A stretch of 64,000 bases of DNA, taken from the NCBI RefSeq assembly GCF_019774615.1, contig NZ_CP081497.1, positions 434,001 to 498,000 on the forward strand. Direction: 5' to 3'. Shown in pieces: positions 1-10,200 of the stretch. How positions within the stretch are numbered: the first letter of the stretch is position 1; the number at the start of each line of letters is the position of its first letter. A model generated the notes under the pieces. That model was not told the origin of the DNA. It searched no databases and worked only from the letters and a program-made list of their open reading frames with translations. The position numbers were made by a program, and so were the translations under genes. This DNA is from Streptomyces sp. BHT-5-2 (GTDB taxonomy: Bacteria > Actinomycetota > Actinomycetes > Streptomycetales > Streptomycetaceae).

Positions 1-399
1 AGCGCCCAGGGGGCCGCGGCCGTCCGGTTCGCCTTCCGGGAGGCGGAGGCCCGGGGCTGCGTCCTCGACGCGGTGCGCGCCTGGCGCTGCCCCGCCTACG
101 AGACCGGCGACCGCGCACACCGGGCCGCGGGGCCCGAGCACCACTACGAGCAGCAGGCGTCGGCGCTGGTCGACGCGGTGGTGGCGGAGGAGGCCGAGGC
201 ACACCCGACGGTGCACGTCCGGCGCACCACCGTGGAGGGGCCGGCGCACAAGGTGCTGGTCCGGCGGTCCGCGGCCGCGGATCTGCTGGTGCTCGGCGCC
301 CGGCAGCGGCACGGCCACTTCGGGCTGCAGCTGGGCCGGGTCGGGCACGCCGCGCTGCACCACGCGGCCTGCCCGGTCGCGGTGGTCCCGCGGGGCTGA
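1..399 (+). CDS. Universal stress protein, C-terminal part (cut by window start)
   Basis: The frame is already open at base 1 and gives 132 residues of a Usp (UspA-like) domain before the stop at 397-399. USPs are small cytosolic nucleotide-binding proteins linked to stress, hypoxia and dormancy. The fragment has the typical second half: VLVRRSAAADLLVLGARQ, then a glycine loop, and the closing LHHAACPVAVVPRG strand. The ATP-binding loop is atypical, reading GARQRHGHFGLQLGRVG instead of the canonical G-x2-G-x9-G-S/T, so ATP binding is uncertain. It converges on pncB. A second USP and a DUF1876 gene nearby suggest a stress/dormancy cluster. The domain call is secure; the full length is unknown. 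Confidence 0.88.
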   Translation, partial: SAQGAAAVRFAFREAEARGCVLDAVRAWRCPAYETGDRAHRAAGPEHHYEQQASALVDAVVAEEAEAHPTVHVRRTTVEGPAHKVLVRRSAAADLLVLGARQRHGHFGLQLGRVGHAALHHAACPVAVVPRG

Positions 400-412
400 G
401 GGCCGCCGGTCG

Positions 413-445
413 CGGCTGGGGCCGGGCCGGGTCCGGCCGCAGCCG
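413..445. terminator. Bidirectional hairpin between USP and pncB
   Basis: A 13-bp GC stem (413-425 with 433-445, one mismatch) around a 7-base loop lies in the 99-bp gap between the converging USP and pncB genes. There is no T-tract, which is usual in Streptomyces. It is probably a shared terminator. Confidence 0.6.
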
Positions 446-498
446 GCCGCATGCGGCGGTGCCCGGGTGCGTCACGCCGCGTCGGGGCGCGCAGGCCC

Positions 499-1860
499 TC
501 AGGCGTAGTGCTCGTACGGTGCCAGCACCGCCCGCTCGATCCGGCGCCGGACGTGCTCCGCCAGGGTGGCCAGCGGTGTGGAGACCGACGGGGGCACCGG
601 TACCGGCGACCGGATGGCGCGGGCCGCCGCCGGCAGTTCCGCGAGGTCCGCCGTGAGCCGGGCCCGGGCGTCCGCCAGCGGGGTCCGCGGCGCGCAGCGC
701 ACCCCGTCGCGCATCAGCGTCTCCAGCAGCGGCACGCTGCCGGCCGGCGCCGGCTCCTCGGCCAGCCCGATCACATCGCGGCAGCCCGGGTGCCGGAAGA
801 CCTGCTTCCGGCCGGGCGCGGTGATCTTCGCCGACGACAGCTTCATCACCGGCCGCCCGTCGTACGCCACGAGCTTGTACGCCGAGTCGAGATACGGCGC
901 GTCGGCGCTCACCCCGACCCGGGTGCCCACCGCGTACACGTCGATCGGCGCCCCCGCCCGCACCAGGTCGTCGATCGCGAACTCGTCCAGCCCGCCGCTG
1001 GCCACGATCCGCACCCCCGGCAGCTCCGCCCGGTCCAGCATCGCCCGGGCGCGCACCGCCAGCGCCCCCAGGTCGCCGCTGTCCAGCCGGATCGACGCCC
1101 CCTCGGCGCGGTCCAGGGCGTGCAGCACCCGGGCCGCGGCGGCCACCCCGGAGTCGACGTCGTAGGTGTCCACCAGGAGCGTCACCGGCCCCGGATGGGT
1201 CCGCAGGAAGGCGGTGAACGCGGCCTCCTCGTCCTCGAACGCCTCGATGTACGAGTGCGCCATGGTGCCCACCGCCGGCAGGCGTTCGGCGTGCGCCGCC
1301 GCGACGTTGCTGGTCCCCGCGAAGCCCGCCATCGCCGCTAGCCGCGCGGTGCGGAAGCCCGCCTCCGTGCCGTGCGTGCGCCGCAGCGAGAAGTCCACCA
1401 CCGGCCGTCCGCGGGCGGCCAGGACGCACCGTGCGCACTTGGCGGCGACGGCGGTCTGGTGGCTGAGCTGGTTCAGTACGAAGGTCTCGACGAGCTGGGC
1501 CTGCGGCAGCGGCGCGGTGATCTCCAGCAGCGGCTCGCCGGCCAGCACCACCCGGCCCTCCGGCACCGCCCGGACCTCGCCGGCGAAGCGCAGCCCCAGC
1601 AGCGGCGCCAGCTCCGCGACGGGCCGGTGCAGCGCCTGGGCGAACACCTCGACGTCCTCGGGCCCGATCCGGAAACGGGAGAGGTGGTCGAGCACGGACT
1701 CCACCCCGGCGGCGACCAGGAAGCCCCGGCCCGCGGGGAGCTCCCGGACGAAGCAGCTGAAGGTGGCCGGCCGGGTCATGCCCTCGCGCAGGTACGACAG
1801 GGCCATGGTCACCTCGTACAGGTCGGTCGTGGTCGGACCGGCCGTCGTCGCGTCCGGCAT
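499..1860 (-). CDS. pncB: Nicotinate phosphoribosyltransferase
   Basis: This cytosolic enzyme of NAD salvage (Preiss-Handler route) joins nicotinate and PRPP to give nicotinate mononucleotide, helped by ATP. The 453-residue product has family landmarks: N-terminal TDLYEVTMALSYLREGM, then GTSNVAAAHAERLPAVGTM with the conserved HSYIEAF stretch (the family's regulatory histidine), and RLDSGDLGALAVRAR followed by VASGGLDE in the phosphoribosyl-binding part. Length is typical. ATG 1860 is chosen because AAGGAG lies 6 nt upstream; a GTG at 1863 is too close to it. It sits beside USP and DUF1876 genes, which suggests a link to redox or dormancy stress. That link is inference. Confidence 0.95.
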   Translation of the reverse strand: MPDATTAGPTTTDLYEVTMALSYLREGMTRPATFSCFVRELPAGRGFLVAAGVESVLDHLSRFRIGPEDVEVFAQALHRPVAELAPLLGLRFAGEVRAVPEGRVVLAGEPLLEITAPLPQAQLVETFVLNQLSHQTAVAAKCARCVLAARGRPVVDFSLRRTHGTEAGFRTARLAAMAGFAGTSNVAAAHAERLPAVGTMAHSYIEAFEDEEAAFTAFLRTHPGPVTLLVDTYDVDSGVAAAARVLHALDRAEGASIRLDSGDLGALAVRARAMLDRAELPGVRIVASGGLDEFAIDDLVRAGAPIDVYAVGTRVGVSADAPYLDSAYKLVAYDGRPVMKLSSAKITAPGRKQVFRHPGCRDVIGLAEEPAPAGSVPLLETLMRDGVRCAPRTPLADARARLTADLAELPAAARAIRSPVPVPPSVSTPLATLAEHVRRRIERAVLAPYEHYA

Positions 1861-1933
1861 CACCGGCTCCTTCCCGGTGCGGGGTAGCTCGCCGGGCCGG
1901 GGGTGCGGTCGGCCCGCCGGCCCGCGGGCGGTC

Positions 1934-2233
1934 TCAGGCCAGCTCGTCCGCCCAGCCGTAGAGGGTGCGCCGCTCGTGCCCCGGTGGCGCGGCGCCGGCG
2001 CCCGCCAGGTCGTGGTCCGCCAGCCGGATCAGCTGCCCGGCGAGGTCCTTCATGGCCCGGCCGGCCGCCAGCTCGTCCCCGATCACCGGGACGTCGGGGT
2101 CCTCGGGATTGCAACGGGCCCGGCCGTGCCCGGTGAGCGACCGCGTCCCGGTGTTCAGTTCCACCCGGGCCCGGGTGGTGCCGTCCTCCTCGGTGACGGT
2201 CAGCCGGACCGGCCACTCGGTGGTGTTCGCCAT
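1934..2233 (-). CDS. DUF1876 domain protein
   Basis: A 99-residue protein whose whole length matches the actinobacterial DUF1876 family: MANTTEWPVRLTVTEEDGTT, then a hydrophilic LTGHGRARCNP segment and a C-terminal ERRTLYGWADEL. The family has no assigned biochemical role; I recall its members often lie next to universal stress proteins, as here. A clean GGAGGTGAGCC Shine-Dalgarno precedes ATG 2233. It lies between the USP gene at 2379-3272 and pncB, all on the minus strand, so the three may be co-transcribed in the order USP, DUF1876, pncB. Confidence 0.85.
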   Translation of the reverse strand: MANTTEWPVRLTVTEEDGTTRARVELNTGTRSLTGHGRARCNPEDPDVPVIGDELAAGRAMKDLAGQLIRLADHDLAGAGAAPPGHERRTLYGWADELA

Positions 2234-2378
2234 GGCTCACCTCCGCGGTGTCCAGGGGCCGCGCCGGCGGGGGCCGCTCGTCGTCCCGGTCCGCTCGTCG
2301 TCCCCTGCCACCCATTGTTGGAAGAATCCGCCCGGCCCGCCTGTCCGTGCGGGGTGATCCGGTGCGGCGGGCGGCGGC

Positions 2379-3272
2379 TCACTCGTGCGGCACGAGCGCG
2401 ACCGGGCACGGCGCGTGGTGCACGACCGCCTGTACGACGTGGCCGATCCGCGGCGCGGGGAAACGCAGCTTGTGCCGCCGGCCGACGACCAGCAGCGCGG
2501 CGTCCGTGGCGTCCCGCAGCGCCGCCCGCACCGGGCTCTCCAGCTCGACCCGGGTGTCCACCTCGACCTCCGGGAACTTCTCCCGCCAGGGCCGGAGCGC
2601 CTCCGCCAGCTCCTGCCGGGCGTCCGCGACCGCCTGCTGCGCGGCGATCGGCTCGACCCCGCCGCCGCGGTTGTACGCGTGCGCCGGCAGGTGCCGGCCG
2701 TGCACGATGCGCAGCGGGGCGCCCCGCCGGGCCGCGCTCCCGAAGGCGAACGCCAGCAGCGCCTCGCAGGGCTCGTGCAGGCTCAGCGCGGCCGTCACCG
2801 GGGCGCCGGGGGCCTGTGCCGCGGCGCCCAAAGGGGCCCGGACCAGAACCGTGGGTGTCCGGGTGTGCGCCACCACTTGGAGGCCGAGCTCGCTGATGGT
2901 GTAGCGCGCCACCACGCCGATGTCCCGTGACCCCAGGACCAGCAGCGACGACTGGCCGGCCGCCTCCTTCAAGGCGGACAGCGGGTCGTCGGCGACCAGG
3001 GCCTCCTCCACCGGGAGGTCGGGGTGGCGGTCCCGGACGGCGTCCCGGGCTTCGTCGACGATCCGGTGCGGCCAGTAGTTCCGCTCGTCCCGGCCGTCCG
3101 GCGCGGGTAGCGGACCCGGCGTCGGCCCGGCCCCGGGTTCGGGCCCCAGCAGCACCCAGGCGTGCAGCAGCCGCAGCCTGGCCCGCCGCAGCTCCGCCTC
3201 GTGCGCCGCCCACAGTGCGGCGGCGGTCGCCTCGGGCGTCCCGTCGACACCCGCGGTGATCACGTCCTGCAT
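2379..3272 (-). CDS. Universal stress protein, tandem USP domains
   Basis: A 297-residue protein with two USP folds: residues about 1-140 (MQDVITAGVDGTPEATAAAL to LVLGSRDIG) and about 150-297 (APVTAALSLHEPCEALLAFA to HHAPCPVALVPHE). Tandem USPs are typical of actinobacterial dormancy regulons. ATG 3272 is preceded by GAGGTGAG at proper distance; the open frame extends 29 codons further but those residues are Arg/Ala-rich noncoding-like sequence. It heads a minus-strand group with the DUF1876 gene and pncB. Its ligand (ATP or none) cannot be decided from motifs alone. Confidence 0.9.
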   Translation of the reverse strand: MQDVITAGVDGTPEATAAALWAAHEAELRRARLRLLHAWVLLGPEPGAGPTPGPLPAPDGRDERNYWPHRIVDEARDAVRDRHPDLPVEEALVADDPLSALKEAAGQSSLLVLGSRDIGVVARYTISELGLQVVAHTRTPTVLVRAPLGAAAQAPGAPVTAALSLHEPCEALLAFAFGSAARRGAPLRIVHGRHLPAHAYNRGGGVEPIAAQQAVADARQELAEALRPWREKFPEVEVDTRVELESPVRAALRDATDAALLVVGRRHKLRFPAPRIGHVVQAVVHHAPCPVALVPHE

Positions 3273-3420
3273 GACCTCACCTCGTTCCCGGTCCGCTCGC
3301 CGCCGACGGGCGCGGCGGCGAGCCGCACCTCCAGTCTCCGACGGACCGGCCGCCGGCACCGGGCGGGAGGCACCGGGAGGGTGGCCCGGCGGCGGTTCGC
3401 CGGCGGTCCGGGCCGGTGGT

Positions 3421-4386
3421 TCAGGCCGGCGGAGGCGGTTCCTCCGGATGTTGCCGCCGCCAGCGTTCGTGGGCCGGACTGCCGGGGCGGGCGTCGAGAT
3501 GGGCGGCGCGCACCCGCCGCAGGACCGCCGCCCCGTGCCGGGCGAGCGGGCCGTCGCGGTGCCAGGCCAGCAGATGCCGGTACCACAGCGGGTTCCCGGC
3601 CAGCGGACGGACCGCGACCCCGGGCACCTCGATGAACGTGGCCTGGCACAGGCTCACCGCCAGCCCCGCCCGGACGATCTCGACCAGCTGCCGCCCCTCG
3701 GCCTCGTAGGGGATCCGCAGCGCGCGGCCGGTCCGGGCACAGACCGACGACCAGTGCTCGCGGGTGCGGTCGCCGTCCATCCGGGGCGCCGCCCAGTCCT
3801 CCTCGGCGAGCCGGTCCAGGGCCACCTCCGCCGCGTCCGCCAGCGGATGCTCCGCCGGCAGCAGTGCGAAGAGCGGCTCGGTGACGAGCGGGTGCAGCAG
3901 CACCCCGTCGGGGGCCGGCGGCTCCTGGCCGGGGTGGGCGCCGAGGACGGCGACCTCCAGACGACCGGCGCCGAGGTCGTCCAGCAGCGGCCCGGATGCG
4001 TGCTGCCCGCGCGCCGTCACCTCCGTGCCCGGCAGCAACTCCCGTAAGGAAAGCAGGAGATGGCCGAGGAACGGAGTGCCGACCGAGCCGACGCGGAGGC
4101 GGGTGGGGGCCACGGCGCTGCGCGCGGCCCGCTCGGTGTCGGCGAGGAGCTGGTCCACGCCCGGGAGGATGGCGTGGGCCCGGGCCAGCACCAGTTCGCC
4201 CAGCGCGGTGGGCGCCGAGCCGGCCCGCCGGCGGTCGAACAGCGTCCCGCCCAGGAGGTTCTCGATCCGCCGCAGCTGGGCGCTCAGGCCCGGCTGGGTC
4301 ATCCGCAGCGCCGCCGCGGCCCGGGTGAGGCTGCCGGCCTCGGCGATCGCGCACACCACGCGCAGATGCCTTATCTCCAGATCCAT
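3421..4386 (-). CDS. LysR-family transcriptional regulator
   Basis: 321 residues. The N-terminal winged helix is at about 1-65 (MDLEIRHLRVVCAIAEAGSL, TRAAAALRMTQPGLSAQLRR, LLGGTLFDR), followed by a linker helix and a periplasmic-binding-protein-like effector domain (RLRVGSVGTPFLGHLLLSLR onward). The C-terminal tail is Arg/Pro rich. It is divergently transcribed from the M24 peptidase gene with about 190 bp between starts, the classical LysR arrangement, so it may control that gene as well as itself. The effector is unknown. Confidence 0.93.
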   Translation of the reverse strand: MDLEIRHLRVVCAIAEAGSLTRAAAALRMTQPGLSAQLRRIENLLGGTLFDRRRAGSAPTALGELVLARAHAILPGVDQLLADTERAARSAVAPTRLRVGSVGTPFLGHLLLSLRELLPGTEVTARGQHASGPLLDDLGAGRLEVAVLGAHPGQEPPAPDGVLLHPLVTEPLFALLPAEHPLADAAEVALDRLAEEDWAAPRMDGDRTREHWSSVCARTGRALRIPYEAEGRQLVEIVRAGLAVSLCQATFIEVPGVAVRPLAGNPLWYRHLLAWHRDGPLARHGAAVLRRVRAAHLDARPGSPAHERWRRQHPEEPPPPA

Positions 4387-4573
4387 GCGCGGATGTTATG
4401 GACCGCCGGGAGGTTCCCGACAGGGCGTGCCGTCCCGCAGGCTCTTGTGGCGCCCGGCACCCCGTGCCGGGGAGGTGCCCCCACCCTGCCGCCGCGCCGG
4501 CCCTCGGTGCGCGCCGAAGGCCGGCCCGGCGGCGGAACGTCCCACCGCACGCCCCACCGAGGAGGAGGAACCC

Positions 4574-5944
4574 ATGACCGTAGCCCGCCCCACCGCCTGG
4601 CGCACCGTCAGTCACGATCTGCCCGTCTCGCCGGAGCTCGAACGGTTCCTGGCGGACGGCTGGGCGCCCACGCCGCTGCCCGACGGGATCCGGCTGCCCG
4701 CCGCCGACCGCACCCCCGCCCGCCGCCGGCGACTGTCCGCCCGCTTCCCCGGCGAACGGCTGCTCGTCCCCGCCGGGGACCTCACCGTCCGCTCCAACGA
4801 CTGCGACCACCGCTTCCGGCCGCACAGCGCCTACGCCTGGCTCACCGGCCTGACCGGCGAGGACCAGGCCGGCCATGTGCTGGTCCTGGAGCCCGACGGG
4901 CCGCAGGGGCACGAGGCGGTGCTGTACCTGCGCCCCCGTTCACCGCGCAACGACGGCGGCTTCTACCGGGACCGCCGGCACGGCGAGTTCTGGGTCGGCC
5001 GCCGCCCCGACCTCGCCGAGGCCGGGCGGATGACCGGTCTGCGCTGTGCCCACCTCGACGGACTCGGCGCGCTCCCCCCGGGCCGCAGCGCCGCGACCGA
5101 CACCGAACTCGCCACCGTCCTCGACGAGTTGCGGCTGGTCAAGGACGCCTGGGAGACCGACCAGCTGCAACTCGCCGTCGACCACACCACCACCGGCTTC
5201 GAGGACGTGGTCCGCGCTCTGCCGCGGGCCCTCGCCCACCCGCGCGGCGAGCGCTGGATCGAGGGCGTCTTCGGTCTGCGCGCCCGCGCCGAGGGCAACG
5301 GCACCGGCTACGAGACCATCGCCGCCGTCGGCGCGCACGCCTGCGTACTGCACTGGATCCGCAACGACGGCCCGCTGGACGCCCGGCAACTGCTGCTCCT
5401 GGACGCCGGCGTGGAGACCGACACCCTCTACACCGCCGACATCACCCGCACCCTGCCGCTGTCCGGGCGCTTCTCCCCGGTGCAGCGCCAGGTGTACGAC
5501 GTGGTGCTGGCCGCCCAGGAGGCGGGCATCGCGGCCCTGAAACCGGGCGCGCGGTTCCGCGACTTCCATCGCGCGGCGATGCGGGTGATCGCCGAGGGCC
5601 TCACCGACTGGGGCGTCCTGAAGACCCCCGAGGGGGACCTCCACCGCCGCTACACCCTGTGCAGCAGCGGCCACATGCTGGGCCTGGACGTCCACGACTG
5701 CGCCCGGGCGCGCGCCGCGGCCTATCTGGACGGGGTGCTGGAGGAGGGACAGGTGCTGACCGTCGAGCCCGGCCTCTACCTCCAGCCCGACGACGAGACG
5801 CTCCCGCCCGCGCTGCGCGGCATCGGCGTACGGATCGAGGACGACCTGGTGATCACCGCCGACGGGGCCCGACTGCTGTCGGGCGCCCTGCCGCGGACAC
5901 CGGAGGCGGTGGAGAGCTGGATGGGGGAGCTGCTGGCGGGGTGA
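4574..5944 (+). CDS. pepP: M24B aminopeptidase P family (Xaa-Pro aminopeptidase)
   Basis: 456 residues; cleaves N-terminal residues preceding proline in a two-metal mechanism. An N-terminal AMP_N domain (about 45-180, ending FWVGRRPDLAEAG) precedes the pita-bread catalytic domain. Metal ligands are visible in order: LLLLDAGVETDTLYTADITR (two Asp), SSGHMLGLDVHD (His), LTVEPGLY (Glu) and GVRIEDD (Glu). ATG 4574 follows GGAGGAGGAA; the frame is open upstream without a better start. No signal peptide, so it is probably cytosolic. The divergent LysR gene is the likely regulator. Streptomyces carry several pepP paralogues, so the exact paralogue is not assigned. Confidence 0.93.
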   Translation: MTVARPTAWRTVSHDLPVSPELERFLADGWAPTPLPDGIRLPAADRTPARRRRLSARFPGERLLVPAGDLTVRSNDCDHRFRPHSAYAWLTGLTGEDQAGHVLVLEPDGPQGHEAVLYLRPRSPRNDGGFYRDRRHGEFWVGRRPDLAEAGRMTGLRCAHLDGLGALPPGRSAATDTELATVLDELRLVKDAWETDQLQLAVDHTTTGFEDVVRALPRALAHPRGERWIEGVFGLRARAEGNGTGYETIAAVGAHACVLHWIRNDGPLDARQLLLLDAGVETDTLYTADITRTLPLSGRFSPVQRQVYDVVLAAQEAGIAALKPGARFRDFHRAAMRVIAEGLTDWGVLKTPEGDLHRRYTLCSSGHMLGLDVHDCARARAAAYLDGVLEEGQVLTVEPGLYLQPDDETLPPALRGIGVRIEDDLVITADGARLLSGALPRTPEAVESWMGELLAG

Positions 5945-6090
5945 GCCCCCCGGATGAGCCCCCGGCGCGGCCCGGGGCCGTCCAGGAGGCCGATGCGGGT
6001 CCAGGCGCCGGCAGCCGCTAGCGTGGTCGGCTGCGGATGACGCCGCCCGGGCGGACCCGGGCCGGCGACGGTGCGGAAGGAGCGGAGAAC

Positions 6091-6117
6091 ATGCAGGTCG
6101 GAGCGGTGCCCCGGTGA
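6091..6117 (+). other. Possible 8-codon leader ORF coupled to sbcD
   Basis: ATG 6091 after an AAGGAG-like site opens MQVGAVPR and stops with TGA overlapping the GTG start of sbcD as GTGA. It could couple sbcD translation to a leader. It could also be chance, because sbcD has its own GGAG at 6100-6103. Confidence 0.35.
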
Positions 6118-7280
6118 GATTCCTGCATACCTCCGACTGGCACCTGGGCCGGTCCTTCCACCGTGTGAACCTCCTGGCCGCCCAGCGCGCGTTCCTCGAC
6201 CACCTCGTCGAGACGGTCCGCACCCGGGACATCGAGGCGGTGCTGGTCGCCGGCGACGTCTACGACCGCGCGGTGCCGCCGCTGGCCGCCGTCGAGCTCT
6301 TCGACGAGGCCCTGCACCGGCTGGCCGCGCTCGGCGTACCCACCGTCATGATCTCCGGCAACCACGACTCCGCCCGCCGCCTCGGCGTCGGTTCCGGGCT
6401 GATGCGCCGGGCCGGCATCCATCTGCACACCGACCCGGCCGACTGCGCCGCCCCCGTCGTCCTGGAGGACGGGCACGGGCCGGTCGCCTGCTACGGGCTG
6501 CCGTACCTCGAACCGGCCATGGTCCGCGACACCCTCGGCGCCCCGCGCGCCGACCACGCCGCGGTGCTCGGCGCGGCCATGGACCGGGTCCGCGCCGACC
6601 TCGCCGACCGGCCCGCCGGCACCCGCTCGGTGGTGCTGGCACACGCCTTCGTCACCGGCGGCGCCGCCAGCGACAGCGAGCGCGACATCACCGTCGGCGG
6701 CGTCGCCTCGGTCCCCGCCGCGGTCTTCGACGGCGTCGACTACGCGGCCCTGGGCCATCTGCACGGCTGCCAGACCCTCACCGAGCGGATCCGCTACTCC
6801 GGCTCGCCGCTCGCCTACTCCTTCTCCGAGGCCGCCCACCGCAAGTCGTCCTGGCTGATCGACCTCGACGCGGCCGGCGGCGTGACGGCGGAGCGGGTGG
6901 ACTGCCCGGTGCCCCGCCCGCTGGCCCGGATCCGCGGCCCGCTGGAACAGCTGCTGGACGACCCCGCGCTGGCCCGGCACGAGGACTCCTGGGTCGAGGC
7001 CACGCTCACCGACAGCTCCCGCCCGGCCGAGCCGATGGCCCGCCTGGCCAAGCGCTTCCCGCACACCCTCGCCCTGGTCTTCGACCCCGACGAGGCCCCG
7101 GCCCGCCCCGCCGCCTCCTACGCCCAGCGGCTGCGCGGCCGCAGCGACCAGGAGATCGCCGAGGACTTCGTCGCCCACGTCCGCGCCGGCCGCGGCGCCG
7201 ACGACGCCGAACGCGCCGAGCTCCGGTCGGCCATCGACGAGGTGCGGACCACCGGCGCCGCCGAGGAGGTGGCCCGATGA
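6114..7280 (+). CDS. sbcD: Exonuclease SbcCD, nuclease subunit SbcD
   Basis: 388 residues; Mre11-type Mn-dependent phosphoesterase that, with SbcC, opens hairpins and trims protein-blocked or double-strand DNA ends. Calcineurin-like motifs are in order: HTSDWHLG (residues 5-12), AGDVYDRAVPP, SGNHDSARR, LAHAFVTGGAASDSERDI and GHLHGCQ. The C-terminal capping and SbcC-binding part follows. The start is GTG 6114, because the protein begins at the conserved MRFLHTSDWH. Its stop overlaps sbcC by ATGA, so the two subunits are translationally coupled. Confidence 0.97.
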   Translation: MRFLHTSDWHLGRSFHRVNLLAAQRAFLDHLVETVRTRDIEAVLVAGDVYDRAVPPLAAVELFDEALHRLAALGVPTVMISGNHDSARRLGVGSGLMRRAGIHLHTDPADCAAPVVLEDGHGPVACYGLPYLEPAMVRDTLGAPRADHAAVLGAAMDRVRADLADRPAGTRSVVLAHAFVTGGAASDSERDITVGGVASVPAAVFDGVDYAALGHLHGCQTLTERIRYSGSPLAYSFSEAAHRKSSWLIDLDAAGGVTAERVDCPVPRPLARIRGPLEQLLDDPALARHEDSWVEATLTDSSRPAEPMARLAKRFPHTLALVFDPDEAPARPAASYAQRLRGRSDQEIAEDFVAHVRAGRGADDAERAELRSAIDEVRTTGAAEEVAR

Positions 7281-10200
7281 GGCTGCACCGGCTGACCCTC
7301 ACCGCCTTCGGCCCGTTCGCCGGCAGCCACACCGTCGACTTCGACCGGCTCGCCCGCGACGGCCTGTTCCTGCTGCACGGCCCGACCGGCGCGGGCAAGA
7401 CCTCCGTCCTGGACGCGGTCTGCTTCGCGCTCTACGGCTCGGTGCCCGGCGCCCGGCAGGGCGGCCAGGCCCTCCGCAGCGACCTGGCCGACCCCACCAC
7501 CCCCACCGAGGTGGTCCTCGAACTGACCGTCGCCGGGCGCCGGTTGGAGATCACCCGGCTGCCCGAGCAGCCCCGCCCCAAGAAGCGCGGCACCGGCACG
7601 ACGAAGGAGAAGGCGCTCAGCCGCCTGCGGGAGTTCGCGCCCGCCGCCGACGGCCGCCCGGACGCGGGGAAGTGGCGTGCGCTCAGCCGCTCCCACCAGG
7701 AGATCGGCGAGGAGATCGGGCAGCTGCTCGGCATGAGCAAGGAGCAGTTCTGCCAGGTGGTGTTGCTGCCCCAGGGCGACTTCGCGCGCTTTCTGCGGGC
7801 GGACGCGGAGGCCCGGGCCCGGCTGCTCGGCCGGCTCTTCGACACCCGGCGGTTCGCCGCGCTGGAGGACCAGCTCACCGCCCGCCGCAGGGCCGCCGCC
7901 GACCGGGTCGCGGCCGGCGACGAACGGCTGCTCGCACTGGCCCACCGGATCGCCCAGGCCGCCGGCGACACCCCGGACCTGGCCGACCCGTCCGTCCCGG
8001 CGCTGTCCGCCCGGGCCGCCGTGCCCGCCCAGGCCGGGCCGGCCGGCCGCGGCGCCCGTACGCCCCGCGGCACCGCACCGACCCGTCCGGCGGACCCGGA
8101 CGGCGCCGCACCCGGCCCCGGCGAGCCCGGCTTCGCCGACGCGGTCCTCGCCCGGGCCGCCGTCGCCCGCACCGGCGCCCGCGAGCGCCTGGACCTCGCC
8201 CGGGCAGCGGTCACCGCCGCCGAGACCGCCGAACGGGCCGCGGCCGGGCGGCTGGAGGAGACCCGCGAACGCGACCGGCTGCAGCGACGCCACGCCGACG
8301 CCCGGCAGCGCGCCGACCGGCTCGCCGCCCGCGCCGACGAACGCGACCGGCTGCGCACCCGGCTGGAGCGGGCCCGGGCCGCCGCCGAGGTGGCCCCCGT
8401 CCTCGACCTCCGGGACGCCGCCTGGCGCGAGCAGACCGCCGCCCAGGACGCCGAACGCCGCCACCGCGCGCCGCTGCCAGCCGCCCTCGCCGACGCCGAG
8501 GGTGCCGAACTCGCCGCGCAGGAGCGGGAGTTGCGTTCCCTCCTCGGTTCCCTCGGGGCCGCCCGCAGGGCCGAACGGCGCGCCGCCGACCTCGACCGGG
8601 AGCGCGCCGACCTCGACCGCGAGGCCCGCGCGGACGAACAGACCCTGCTGGACACCGCCGAGTGGCTGGCCGGCTGGGACGCCGCCCGCGAGACCCTCCG
8701 GCGCCGCATCGACGACGCCCAGGAAGCCGTCCGGCGCGCCGAACAACTCGCCGCGCAGCTCGCCCCGGCTGCCGAACGGCTCGCCGCCGCCCGCCGCCGC
8801 GACCGCCTCGCCGCCGAACTCGCCGAGGCCGAAGGGCGGTTGCTGGCCGCCCGGGAGCGCGCGGCGGCCGCCCACGAGCACTGGCTGGACCTCCGGGACC
8901 AGCGGCTGCGCGGCATCGCCGCGGAACTCGCCGCCGACCTGACCGACGGTCGGCCCTGCGCGGTGTGCGGGTCCACCGCCCACCCGGACCCGGCGCGGGC
9001 CGGCGCCGGCCACGTCGACCGGGCGGCCGAGGAGGCGGCCCAGGCCGCCCACCGCCGCGCCGAGGACGTCCGGCAGCAGGCGGAGGACCGCCGCCAGTCC
9101 CTCAAGGAGTCCCTGGCCGCCGCCACCGCCGCGGCCGGCGCCACCCCCGCCACTGAACTCGCCGACCAGGTCGGGCAGTTGACGAAGGAGGCGGAGGGCG
9201 CCCACACCGCCGGCGCCCGGCTGCACGCCGTACGCGAGGAACTGGCCCGTGCCGAGCGCGAGTACGAGCGCCGCCGCGACGACCGCCAGCGGGCCGAACG
9301 CCGGGCCGCCGCCCGCACCTCCCATCGCGAGGCCCTGGACCGCGAACGGGCCGCCCTGGAGGCCGAGTTGGCCGAGGCCCGCGGCGACTGCGCGAGCGTC
9401 GCCGACCGGGCGGCCCGGCTGGAGGCACAGGCCGCCGGGCTCGCCGCCGCGGCCGAGGCGTCCCGCACCGCCGCCGCCTGCGCCGAGCGCCTGAAGGAGG
9501 CCGACGCCCGGCTCTCCGACGCCTCCTACCGCGCCGGCTTCGCCACCCCGCAGGACGCCGCCGACGCCGTCCTCCCGGACGCCGAACGCCGAACGCTCCA
9601 GCAGCGCCACGACGACTGGCAGGCCGAGGCCGCCGCCCTCGCCGCCGAACTGGACCGCCCCGAACTCCGCGCCGCCGCGGCGCTGCCCGCCGCCGACCCG
9701 GACGCCGCCCGCACCGCCCACCAGGCCGCCGCGGCCCGGCTGCGCACCGCCACCACGGCCCTCGCCACCGCGCGGGAACGCTGCGCCGCCCTCGACCGGC
9801 TCTCCGCCGACGCCGCCGCCGACGCCCGCGAACTGGCCCCGCTGCGCGCCGCCTACGACCGCATCGCCCGCCTTGCCACGCTCGCCGCCGGCACCTCCGC
9901 CGAGAACGAGCGCCGGATGCGGCTGGAGTCCTACGTCCTGGCCGCCCGCCTCGAACAGGTCGCGGCCGCCGCCACCGCCCGGCTGCACCGGATGTCCGCC
10001 GGCCGCTACACCCTCGTCCACTCCGACGAACGGGCCGGCGGCGCCCGCCGCTCCGGCCTCGGCCTGCACGTCGTCGACGCCTGGACCGGCCGGGAGCGGG
10101 ACACCGCGAGCCTCTCCGGCGGCGAGACCTTCTTCGCCTCGCTCGCCCTGGCCCTCGGCCTCGCCGACGTCGTCACCGACGAGGCGGGCGGCACCCGGCT

